64,000 nucleotides of DNA from assembly GCF_017353415.1 (NCBI RefSeq), contig NZ_JAFMPX010000004.1:1-64000 (forward strand), written 5' to 3'. Position numbers and translations under genes: made by a program. Under the pieces are notes generated by a model that was not told the origin of the DNA, searched no databases, and saw only the letters and a program-made list of their open reading frames with translations. The DNA comes from Arthrobacter sp. E3 (GTDB lineage: Bacteria > Actinomycetota > Actinomycetes > Actinomycetales > Micrococcaceae). Numbering within the stretch: the first letter of the stretch is position 1; each line of letters starts with the position of its first letter. Positions 34,701-41,940 of this stretch are shown here, piece after piece.

Positions 34701-36581
34701 GAGGAAGAAGTCACGTTTGTCGCGTGTTTCAATCTCAAAGGGCCGCTCGTCCAGAACTTCGATCCCCAGGTTGTGGAAGAACGGCAAAATTTTACTCAGA
34801 CTTTGCGGGTGTGCCATGTACAACTTCACGCGCGCATCGGCCTGCATGAGTCCATCCGTACCCTTCGGCAGGTAAACGTGCATGCCGGGCGCGCACTTAT
34901 CCGGAGACATTCCAGCTGCAACCACAGCCTTGTAGTCTGCGTCAAAGCTCTCAAACCGGGCAATGTCGGCTAGTGCATCCTCCACCTCGAAGCCGACCCG
35001 ATAACTGGCCGGGAACGCTTCGGACCATTTGTTGACCAGCCGGTCGGCCACATCCAAGGGCTGGGAGTTTCGGAGTACCTGGGCAATGCCTTCAGGCCAG
35101 GAACGCGCAGCCAGCACAAGACGCTGTTCCAGCTCCGCCTCGTGAAGCTCGGCAGGCACAAAATAGTCCTTGGGCAGGCGGATGCGGAAGAACAGCCGGG
35201 CCAGTGCAGACTCACTCATGCGGGCTTCAAAGTCAATGGAGCTGGCGTTGAAGGTGCGCATCAGTTCCCGCTCAATGCGGTGGCGCACTGCGGTTGTATA
35301 GCGGTCGCGGGGAATATATACCAGTGCTGACATGAAACGGCCGTAAATGTCTGGGCGCAGGAACAATCGGGTGCGACGGCGTTCGGCCAGGCGGAGGATC
35401 CCGTTGGCGATCTCGATCAGGTCCGCAACCTCGATCTGGAACAGCTCGTCGCGAGGGTACGTGTCCAAGACCGCAAAGAGGTCTTTGCCCGAGTGTGAGT
35501 TGGGAGGGAAGCCAAAGTGGCGCAGCACCGCGTCCACCTTTTCCCGCACCACCGGAATATTGCGCACCGAGCCGGTGTAAACCTTGGAAGAAAACAGCCC
35601 GATGAAGCGCTGCTCGCCGTTGACGTTGCCTTGGGCGTCAAACGACTTCACCCCAATGTAATCAAAGTATGCGGCGCGGTGGACGGTGGAGCGCGAGTTG
35701 GCCTTGGTGATCACCAGAACGCGCTTTTCGCGGGCCTTGCGCCGGCCAGTTTTGGTGAGGTGCTGCACAGTGGGGTGGCCTGAGCCATCGCGGAGCACGC
35801 CGAGCCCGCTGCCTTCACGGTTGACCAGAACGTCTTCGCCGTTGCGCTTTTCAAGATCGTATTCACGGTAACCAAGGAACGTGAAGTTGTCAGCCTCCAT
35901 CCAATGGAGGAGGTCTTCGGCTTCGCGCAGGTCCACCAAGGACTCTCCGGAAAGCACCGAGGCCAGGATTTCGGCCCTGCTCAGGGCCTTTTCGCGCATG
36001 GCCGGCCAGTCTTCCACGGCCGCCCTAACGTCGGAGAGGGACTTGGCCAGGCCGGCAAGGATCTCCTCTTTCGCCTGAGCACTGGTTTTGCGAATTTCAA
36101 CGGCGATCCAGGATTCCAGGAAGGAGTTATTGTCTCCATCGCCTAGAAGGTGGGCGATCGTGGGCATGGCGGAGGTGTCTCCGCTGGCCACTCCGGCGTG
36201 TGACGGGACCTTTGTCACCTTTGTCAGGTCGTTGCTGGTCTTGTCCCGCGACACCACAAAGACGGGGTGGGTCACAAGGTGGATGGCCATGTCTTGGCGC
36301 ACCAGCTCGGCACTGACGGAGTCAACGAGGAATGGCATGTCATCGGTGACGATGTAGACGACACTCGCCTCACGCTCATCACGGATTTCCAGTTTGGGCT
36401 GCCCTGGGGTCCGGTTGGCCGCCAGCTCTTGGTGAATCCAGGCTCTGTCATTGAGCAACTCGGGATCGTAGAGACCGGCGTCTTCTTCGGATAGTTGCAC
36501 AAAATAGTCATCCAAGAACGACTGGCCACCGTACCTGGTTTGGTCTTGCACAGGTGTGTGGCTGTTTGAGTGCGATGACAT
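31707..36581 (-). CDS. Large NAD-dependent glutamate dehydrogenase (GDH-180 class)
   Basis: The 1624-residue protein is of the size and layout of the actinobacterial/proteobacterial large NAD-GDH, which oxidatively deaminates glutamate to 2-oxoglutarate. The N-terminal half holds ACT-like regulatory regions (about 30-500). The catalytic domain lies around 730-1230, with [38 protein letters not shown] (substrate-binding lysines), [15 protein letters not shown] and [18 protein letters not shown] (NAD site). A helical C-terminal region follows. It is a single gene with a 58-bp gap to the CpaE-like gene upstream and ends at the hairpins before pdtaS. In mycobacteria and Streptomyces the enzyme is activated by amino acids or controlled by the FHA protein GarA; nothing here shows which applies. 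Confidence 0.96.
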   Translation of the reverse strand: [1624 protein letters not shown]

Positions 36582-36639
36582 GAAATTAACGCCTCCGTGA
36601 AAAAGTTAAGACCGCTTCATTGTGATCCTCCACTTGAGC

Positions 36640-38355
36640 CTAGCCTTGAACTTCATGGTTTGCAGTGGCTTTTGCTACAGCACCTTTCATCTTTTGTTGG
36701 TCAGCTGCACAAGTGATCTCTCGAATCGCCCGTCGCAGCGGCGCGTCGGGAGCAACCTCCATCAGCAGCCTGCCCTCCAGCAGGGCTTTGTCTGTCAGTT
36801 CCGGATCCCACGGCAGAAAGTGACTGATTTCCTGCACCGGCCCAAAACGATCCCAGGCTTGCGCGAGCGCCTTCTCAGGGGAACCACCCACCGCTTTGCG
36901 ACGCACTTTGTTCGCCACCACACGCACTTCGGCGCCGGGGCACACCTGTGCCAGCTCACCCAACCCCTTGATGAGGCGCGGAATCCCCACGGGATCACTG
37001 TTGCCCACGGCATAAATCACATCAGCCTGTGCCAGCACCGCCAAAGTGGCTGCGTTGCGCCGTGGCGCCATGGTGTCGTAGCTCAGCTCTTCATCGCTCT
37101 CCAGCGCAAAACCACAGTCCACCACAACCAATTCCGCCATCTCCTGTGCCAACCTCAGAACCCGGTCAACGGCGGCGGCCCGCAATTCCGGCCATCTGTC
37201 CGCCCGCGTCAGTCCGGTCAGAAGGGAAAACGATCCTTGTGAAAAAACCAGTTTGGTGGAGATCTTTGCCAGCGCAGCCAAAGTCAATGCTCCTTGATCA
37301 GCTGCACGACAGGCCTGGGCAAACGACGCGGATTCATCCAACAGGCCCAAAGAAGCGGCGATGCTGGCACCATAGCTGTCCGCGTCGATCAGCATGACCG
37401 TGCGCCCGGCGGCAGCTTGTTCGGCTGCAAGATTGATAGCCACGGTGGACTTTCCCGGCGCACCGATCGGGCCCCACACGGCGACGATGCTGCCGACCAT
37501 CGTAGGGCCACCGCCGCTGACGTCGCTGGCCCAAGCATCGCCACGGCTTTGAATCCGGGTTGTGTCCCTACTCAAGCTCACGTCTTGGGCTCGATTGCTC
37601 CTGCCCTTGCCCTTGGACGTGGACGTGGCCTTGCTGAAGCGGAGACTGTCGGCGATCTTCGCGCCCCAACCTCTATGCCGCACATCGCCGTCGTGTTTCC
37701 CTGGGGTTTCAAGATTCATTGGGGCAGCAAGGTCAGCAGTTGTTCGAGTGCTGGGACGTGGCACGCCCGCAGTATGAGGGCTGGCCTTCGGCTTTTTTGC
37801 TGCTGGTCTACTTACCCTCTTGCTAGCACTACTGCTGATCTTTTTGTTTGCACCCTCCTTGTCAGCAATATCATTGTCAGCACCTTCACTTGCGCTGCCT
37901 TTTCCCGAGGGCCAGGACGCTCCTGCGTCGTCGGCAATCGTAGGCGTGCCATGTTGGAAGTCGGTTCCGGCGGTTGGGACGGCGTATCCGGACACGCTGG
38001 GATGGCGACGGCCCTCGACCGTTGCGCAGACAACATCCGCCAGTAAAAGTGTTGTGACATGCGCGGTGACTACAGTGGCACCGATACCGCGAAGCCGCCG
38101 CGCCTCCTCGGGCGAATCAGCGACCGCTACGACGCTGACACCCACTGCCGTGAGTCGGTCCACAAGCGTTGCCGTCAGCTCTTCGGTGAATCGGGCCACA
38201 ACGGCCACTTGGGCCACCCCGCTTTGACAGGCAGCCAGCAGTTCGGCCAGTTCCGGGCAGCGCCGCACAATGCGCAGCCGACCCTGCGTTTGCGCCAGCT
38301 GGTCAATGACGTCCGTTTCAGTGTCCCCCACAGCAATAACAGTCACCGCTATCAC
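36640..38355 (-). CDS. CpaE-like P-loop ATPase (ParA/MinD superfamily)
   Basis: The 571-residue protein has an N-terminal receiver-like domain (about 1-115, VTVIAVGDTETDVIDQL), a 150-residue low-complexity linker rich in Ser, Lys and Thr, and a C-terminal ParA/MinD-type ATPase. The ATPase Walker A is VWGPIGAPGKSTVAINLA, where a deviant KGGxGKT is replaced by PIGAPGKST, followed by VMLIDADSYGASIAASLGLL and VVVDCGFAL. CpaE proteins localise Tad/Flp pilus assembly, but no TadA ATPase, TadB/C or pilin gene is nearby. It overlaps the SAF-domain gene by 4 bp, so the two form a pair. A role in localising an envelope or secretion complex is inferred. Confidence 0.8.
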   Translation of the reverse strand: MIAVTVIAVGDTETDVIDQLAQTQGRLRIVRRCPELAELLAACQSGVAQVAVVARFTEELTATLVDRLTAVGVSVVAVADSPEEARRLRGIGATVVTAHVTTLLLADVVCATVEGRRHPSVSGYAVPTAGTDFQHGTPTIADDAGASWPSGKGSASEGADNDIADKEGANKKISSSASKRVSRPAAKKPKASPHTAGVPRPSTRTTADLAAPMNLETPGKHDGDVRHRGWGAKIADSLRFSKATSTSKGKGRSNRAQDVSLSRDTTRIQSRGDAWASDVSGGGPTMVGSIVAVWGPIGAPGKSTVAINLAAEQAAAGRTVMLIDADSYGASIAASLGLLDESASFAQACRAADQGALTLAALAKISTKLVFSQGSFSLLTGLTRADRWPELRAAAVDRVLRLAQEMAELVVVDCGFALESDEELSYDTMAPRRNAATLAVLAQADVIYAVGNSDPVGIPRLIKGLGELAQVCPGAEVRVVANKVRRKAVGGSPEKALAQAWDRFGPVQEISHFLPWDPELTDKALLEGRLLMEVAPDAPLRRAIREITCAADQQKMKGAVAKATANHEVQG

Positions 38356-38993
38356 GGAGCGGCTCCAGGATTCCAGACGACCGAGACCTTGGCCTTGTTC
38401 GCTACAGCTCCCAAGAATTTGGGCATTTGTTCATCTGTGACAAGCACCATCAACTGCACATTTCTACTCGATCCAAGCGAGGAAGCAGCGGCATTTACGG
38501 CCGCAACCTCCGCCCCAGGCAACATGAGGACCGGGGATTTGAATCCATTGCGCTCATCCGGCAGTGACACCCAGACGTCAACGTGGGAGCCGACAAGGAC
38601 TTCCTTCGGCAGTGGCTCCTCAACTGTGACCGAAACTGGCTTGCGGTCGAGGGCGTCGGTGCGCCCAATACTTGAACGGGGCACGATTTCACCCTTGGGC
38701 ACCATGCGCACGGCAACCGCATTTTTAGCCAATGCTTCGCCGGGGTCAAGGTATTTGTCACTGGCTTCCCCCAGTTGCACTTCGATGAGGGTGAAGGACT
38801 CGACCGTGATCTTCTGGCCCACAACCAGCGCATCGCGTGCCACATACATGGGTACGGTTTTACCCGCATTTCCCACCAAGGCCACAACTCCTGCCACTGA
38901 CGCCAGAATCAGCAAGATGCCGATTAAGAGCCTGGGATCCTTCCACGACGGCTTCCGCAGCCGAGGAACTTGCCCCTGTCCGTCCATCGCCAT
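38352..38993 (-). CDS. SAF-domain membrane protein (CpaB/RcpC-like)
   Basis: The 213-residue protein has one N-terminal membrane segment (LLIGILLILASVAGVVALVG), then an SAF domain (YVARDALVVGQKITVESFTL, about 50-115) and a C-terminal region (PKEVLVGSHVDVWVSLPDER). This is the layout of CpaB/RcpC periplasmic pilus-assembly proteins, which resemble antifreeze/flagellar P-ring SAF domains and may bind peptidoglycan. It is the first gene of a two-gene unit with the CpaE-like ATPase and diverges from the small HTH gene. No Tad system is in view. Confidence 0.85.
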   Translation of the reverse strand: MAMDGQGQVPRLRKPSWKDPRLLIGILLILASVAGVVALVGNAGKTVPMYVARDALVVGQKITVESFTLIEVQLGEASDKYLDPGEALAKNAVAVRMVPKGEIVPRSSIGRTDALDRKPVSVTVEEPLPKEVLVGSHVDVWVSLPDERNGFKSPVLMLPGAEVAAVNAAASSLGSSRNVQLMVLVTDEQMPKFLGAVANKAKVSVVWNPGAAP

Positions 38994-39211
38994 GGTTCCT
39001 CCCCTTGGGAAATCACGCCACCACGTGGTGGCGGCACCGATCGAAGGATCTGCCGTCGCATCCAGTGTGGGCGGTTGCGTGCACCACCATGGTGCAAGCT
39101 GCCGCCGTCTACCATTTCTACCGCCTCTGCGCTCCGGTTGAAAGACCTTATCCGCACCTTCGTGAATTCTGTGGACAACGAGCAGCCTTGCCTGGCCTGT
39201 GGATATCTCTA
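38994..39211. promoter_or_regulatory. Divergent control region with an 18-bp perfect palindrome
   Basis: The spacer between the SAF-domain gene and the HTH gene has no gene. It holds a perfect 18-bp palindrome CGCCACCACGTGGTGGCG (39016-39033), 22 bp from the SAF gene start, and a shorter CACCATGGTG (about 39089-39098). Both are operator-like. The right part leads into TCAAA repeats annotated separately. Confidence 0.5.
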
Positions 39212-39241
39212 TCCAACCTCGTCAAACACTGTCAAAGGAGA
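39212..39241 (+). promoter_or_regulatory. 10-bp phased TCAAA direct repeats upstream of the HTH gene
   Basis: Three consecutive decamers read TCCAACCTCG, TCAAACACTG and TCAAAGGAGA. The last contains the AAAGGAG Shine-Dalgarno of the HTH gene. The same decamer pattern, ending in the same TCAAAGGAGA, lies upstream of the LysM gene at 40231-40300. One-turn spacing of direct repeats suits a MerR/BldC-like protein that binds head to tail. Confidence 0.6.
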
Positions 39242-39253
39242 GATAATGACTTC

Positions 39254-39472
39254 ATGCCCCGATTCCTGACATTGGCCGACGTTGCCGAACAGCTGCAAAT
39301 CTCCGCTGCTGCCTGCTATGCACTGGTCCACAGTGGAGAACTGCCGGCTTTCCAAATTGGGGGCCGCGGGCAGTGGCGCGTGGATGCCGCAAAGTTTGAA
39401 CAGTTCATCGATGACCGTCATGCTGCTGCCCGAGCCATGTTGGCTGCAGAGGCTTCAACTCCTGGCAGCTGA
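39254..39472 (+). CDS. Small excisionase-type (MerR-like) helix-turn-helix regulator
   Basis: The 72-residue protein MPRFLTLADVAEQLQISAAA followed by CYALVHSGELPAFQIGGRGQ is a complete winged HTH_17/AlpA-type DNA-binding domain with a short helical tail and no effector domain. BldC of Streptomyces, also only a MerR-like DNA-binding domain, binds phased direct repeats as a cooperative filament. ATG 39254 lies 13 nt after the AAAGGAG, longer than usual; ATG 39246 is better spaced but is out of frame and opens a 7-codon frame (MTSCPDS) overlapping this start, so translation may be coupled or weak. The TCAAA decamers in its own leader and before the LysM gene make it the natural candidate for their regulator. 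Binding is not shown. Confidence 0.8.
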   Translation: MPRFLTLADVAEQLQISAAACYALVHSGELPAFQIGGRGQWRVDAAKFEQFIDDRHAAARAMLAAEASTPGS

Positions 39473-39547
39473 AGCACGCGCTGACTTCGCGACGCATCGC
39501 AACCCTTGCTACCGAGGCAGCTGGCCCTGGCACGGTTGCGGCCATGT

Positions 39548-40108
39548 TTAGAACTCGTTGTCAGCTTCAGCCGCCAGGGAAACCATGGCAGCCATCGGAA
39601 CCACAATGCTGCCTTGGCTGTTGTCACGCACCCGACTGACGCCGTCGGACAATTGCAGCAGCTGGACATAGTCTGCACCCACTTGGTCAAGCACCCCCCG
39701 CGTGGTGGTTTGGCGTCTACTGTCCAGTTCCAGCACCAGCACCGATCTGTTGCGGGCCAAAACACGCAGGGCAGCAGCAAAGGTGTAGGGGACTTTCGAC
39801 GGTGCGCAGGCCCGCTGAATGCCCAATCCCAGCACACGCGAGATCATGCCCACGGGCAAGAGTACTGAGCGACTCCCTTCGTCCAGCAATACCCATTCTG
39901 CTTCCACCCGGCGCAGCTGCCCGTGAAAGGCAGTGCCCGTTTTCACGATGATGGTCAGCTGGCTGTCCATAGCGCCACGTAACGCCTCAGCCATGGTCAA
40001 CCGAGATGTTTCAATCCGTGCCAGTTCATTGATGTGGCGCTCAAGGTCCTGCTGTGAGACCGCCTCCATCTGCGTCTCCAAGTCACCAAAAAGTAGTTCC
40101 CATCGCAT
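39548..40108 (-). CDS. Conserved actinobacterial protein of unknown function
   Basis: The 186-residue soluble protein starts MRWELLFGDLETQMEAVSQQ with a helical N-terminal third. It continues with beta-rich segments (LTIIVKTGTAFHGQLRRVEA, WVLLDEGSRSVLLPVGMISR, GVLDQVGADYVQLLQLSDG) that resemble a tandem Sm-like or small beta-barrel fold. There is no signal peptide or membrane segment. It converges on the HTH gene with a 75-bp gap. Related proteins are common at this chromosomal position in Micrococcaceae, to my knowledge without a described function. An RNA- or DNA-binding role would fit the beta-barrel guess but is speculative. Confidence 0.75.
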   Translation of the reverse strand: MRWELLFGDLETQMEAVSQQDLERHINELARIETSRLTMAEALRGAMDSQLTIIVKTGTAFHGQLRRVEAEWVLLDEGSRSVLLPVGMISRVLGLGIQRACAPSKVPYTFAAALRVLARNRSVLVLELDSRRQTTTRGVLDQVGADYVQLLQLSDGVSRVRDNSQGSIVVPMAAMVSLAAEADNEF

Positions 40109-40230
40109 GGCGCAACGCTAGACGTGGGCAGCTAGGGCCGTCAACCAGGCCCGCTGCTACCTTCACCATATATTCCAGCGTCAGAGCAGTGCACTGTGCA
40201 CAAAATTTGCTCAGCTATGGACATCAGCAC

Positions 40231-40300
40231 TCTAAGTGGGTCAAACTATCTTAAATACAATCTAAATAGGTCAAACAGGTTCAAACTAGCTCAAAGGAGA
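40231..40300 (+). promoter_or_regulatory. Seven 10-bp phased TCAAA-type direct repeats upstream of the LysM gene
   Basis: Seven consecutive decamers begin T-C/T-A/T-A-A: TCTAAGTGGG, TCAAACTATC, TTAAATACAA, TCTAAATAGG, TCAAACAGGT, TCAAACTAGC, TCAAAGGAGA. The spacing is exactly 10 bp throughout. The last decamer is identical to that before the HTH gene and contains the Shine-Dalgarno. A TACAAT at 40256-40261 could be the -10, so a protein bound along the array would cover the promoter. Confidence 0.7.
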
Positions 40301-40306
40301 AAGTTG

Positions 40307-41122
40307 ATGAAACGGCAAATGCGTGCAGATCTGGCCATGACCGCCGCGATCCTCCTACTTGGTGCCTCGCTGGTCTACAGCGGTGTTTCACTCCTGCGTC
40401 TTCGCCGGAGCTGGGTTGGATCCGAGCTGGCACAATCATTGGATTTGCCGGAGCTGGTGGGTATTGCCGGTGCTGGTGCAGGCCTCGCCCTGCTGTGCTG
40501 GTGGTTGCTGGCCCTAGTCTGCGCTTGCCTTGGAGCCGCGGCTCAATCAATGGGAGCAGTGCGGCTGGCAGCGCTCACCGAAGCGTGGTCACCAGCCTTC
40601 ATGCGACGACTCGTTGCAACCGTGCTGGGCATGAACCTACTCGCCGCGCCCATGCTGGGCGCAGCTGAAACTCCAGGACTGGACCCGCTGTGGCAGGCCG
40701 GCACAGTGGCAACATCGCCGACCAGCACCGTGTCCACAAGTGTCACCGCTGACACCGATCCACCTGAAAATTCCACAGGTGTGGAACCTCAATGGATTCC
40801 ACACCCGGTCGCAACTGAGCCCGGCCCGATGTTCCGCCCTCCGACCCGCAAAGTCCGCCCACCCATCCCGGCGGAAGCAGGCCAAACTGGAGGATCGGTG
40901 TCGAACATCCCGGCGGCGGAACAGCCCGATGAAAACCAAGTCGTAGTCAGAAGCGGCGACAGCCTCTGGAGCATAGTGGCGACAACGCTGGGCCCGTACG
41001 CGAGCGATCTCGATGTGGCCATGGCCTGGCCGAACTGGTACAAGGCCAACCGGGCAACGATTGGTCCGGATCCGAACCTCATCCTTCCCGGGCAGGTGCT
41101 TTCCGCACCGCCTGTCTACTAA
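40307..41122 (+). CDS. Membrane-anchored LysM peptidoglycan-binding protein
   Basis: From ATG 40307 the protein has 271 residues. Two membrane segments lie at about 10-28 (MTAAILLLGASLVYSGVSL) and 50-77 (VGIAGAGAGLALLCWWLLAL), with a third hydrophobic stretch near 105. A Pro/Thr/Ser-rich linker of about 90 residues leads to a C-terminal LysM domain (VVRSGDSLWSIVATTLGPYA, then NRATIGPDPNLILPGQVLSA). The LysM presumably holds peptidoglycan outside the membrane. This is a common form at the same chromosomal position in Micrococcaceae. It is followed 80 bp later by the Rv3235-like gene and preceded by the phased decamer array, so its transcription is probably tightly controlled. Confidence 0.88.
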   Translation: MKRQMRADLAMTAAILLLGASLVYSGVSLLRLRRSWVGSELAQSLDLPELVGIAGAGAGLALLCWWLLALVCACLGAAAQSMGAVRLAALTEAWSPAFMRRLVATVLGMNLLAAPMLGAAETPGLDPLWQAGTVATSPTSTVSTSVTADTDPPENSTGVEPQWIPHPVATEPGPMFRPPTRKVRPPIPAEAGQTGGSVSNIPAAEQPDENQVVVRSGDSLWSIVATTLGPYASDLDVAMAWPNWYKANRATIGPDPNLILPGQVLSAPPVY

Positions 41123-41202
41123 ACAACCTGCCTGCCAACCAACCCCTAAGAAGCAGCCAAAATTTCAACTGAAACATCTCATACAACGCAAAGGAGCACC
41201 TC

Positions 41203-41781
41203 GTGAGAACAGCGGCTATCCCCCAAACCGGAGCCCCGACTCGTCTTGTGGTCACCCACATTCGGCCGGTTAACCCCATCAATTCAGCACCCGGCGGGGG
41301 CACAGTCCTACCGCTGCCCAGCCAACGCGAACGCATGAATCCCCCGCACCAGCGAGCAATTGCGCCCGGTGTAAACAGCGTGGAGCCCTTGGACCCCGAA
41401 GCTGCCGAACGGGCAGTGGTGGAAGCTATGTCACGCAAGGTGGCGCAGGCAGCCGTGGAGGTGCTCAGCGGGGTCCGGTCAGTACAGCAGCTTGCACGCT
41501 GGCTAGACGCCAGATGCCTGAGTGCACTCACCACGCGGGCCAGGCTCCATGCCGAGGCCTATAGGGCTCAGTCCCGGCGCCAGAGCCAGGCACCGGGATC
41601 AGCGAACGTGCATACTTTGCGACACCAGCCCATCGTGCACTCTGTGCATTGCAGTGCTGTCGCTCCTGGGATCTTCGAAACCTCCGTGGTCGTTGCCGAC
41701 AAAACACGATTCCGGGCCATTGCCATGCGCTTTGAACTCAACCAGGGCCTGTGGAAGGTCACGGCTTTGCAAATTGGGTAG
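41203..41781 (+). CDS. Rv3235-family protein (DUF6459-like)
   Basis: Starting at GTG 41203 (AAAGGAG upstream), the 192-residue protein has a disordered, proline-rich N-terminal third, a helical segment (RKVAQAAVEVLSGVRSVQQL ARW..., about 85-115), a polar linker and a C-terminal beta-rich segment (RFRAIAMRFELNQGLWKVTA). The pair VLSGVRSVQQLARWLD and LNQGLWKVTALQIG identify the Rv3235 family, which lies near secA1 in mycobacteria. No function is established. The helical-plus-SnoaL-like look and the position between LysM and SecA suggest an envelope role, but that is inference. Confidence 0.8.
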   Translation: MRTAAIPQTGAPTRLVVTHIRPVNPINSAPGGGTVLPLPSQRERMNPPHQRAIAPGVNSVEPLDPEAAERAVVEAMSRKVAQAAVEVLSGVRSVQQLARWLDARCLSALTTRARLHAEAYRAQSRRQSQAPGSANVHTLRHQPIVHSVHCSAVAPGIFETSVVVADKTRFRAIAMRFELNQGLWKVTALQIG

Positions 41782-41847
41782 GCGCAGGGCGTCCAAGGAA
41801 AAGATCATCCGCGGCACGGTGATACGGCAACCTCCGACAGCAAAGAA

Positions 41848-41932
41848 AACGCCGCCGGTCTCCGCAACTGCCTTGGAACAACGACTCCTGGCAATCTCGG
41901 CAAACGGCGGCGTTGTGGGCTGCAGCCCACAA
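41848..41932. terminator. Inverted repeats between convergent Rv3235-like gene and secA
   Basis: AACGCCGCCG (41848-41857) pairs with CGGCGGCGTT (41905-41914), and a second perfect palindrome TTGTGGGCTGCAGCCCACAA lies at 41913-41932, nine bases from the secA stop. They lack long T runs but sit exactly where a two-way terminator is needed. Confidence 0.6.
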
Positions 41933-41940
41933 GCGAAAAG

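Noticed and set aside
38837-39253. Upstream extension of the small HTH gene to a 211-codon frame
   Set aside because: The frame is open only because of base composition; the HTH domain begins at ATG 39254, and the upstream part overlaps the SAF gene and the promoter repeats.
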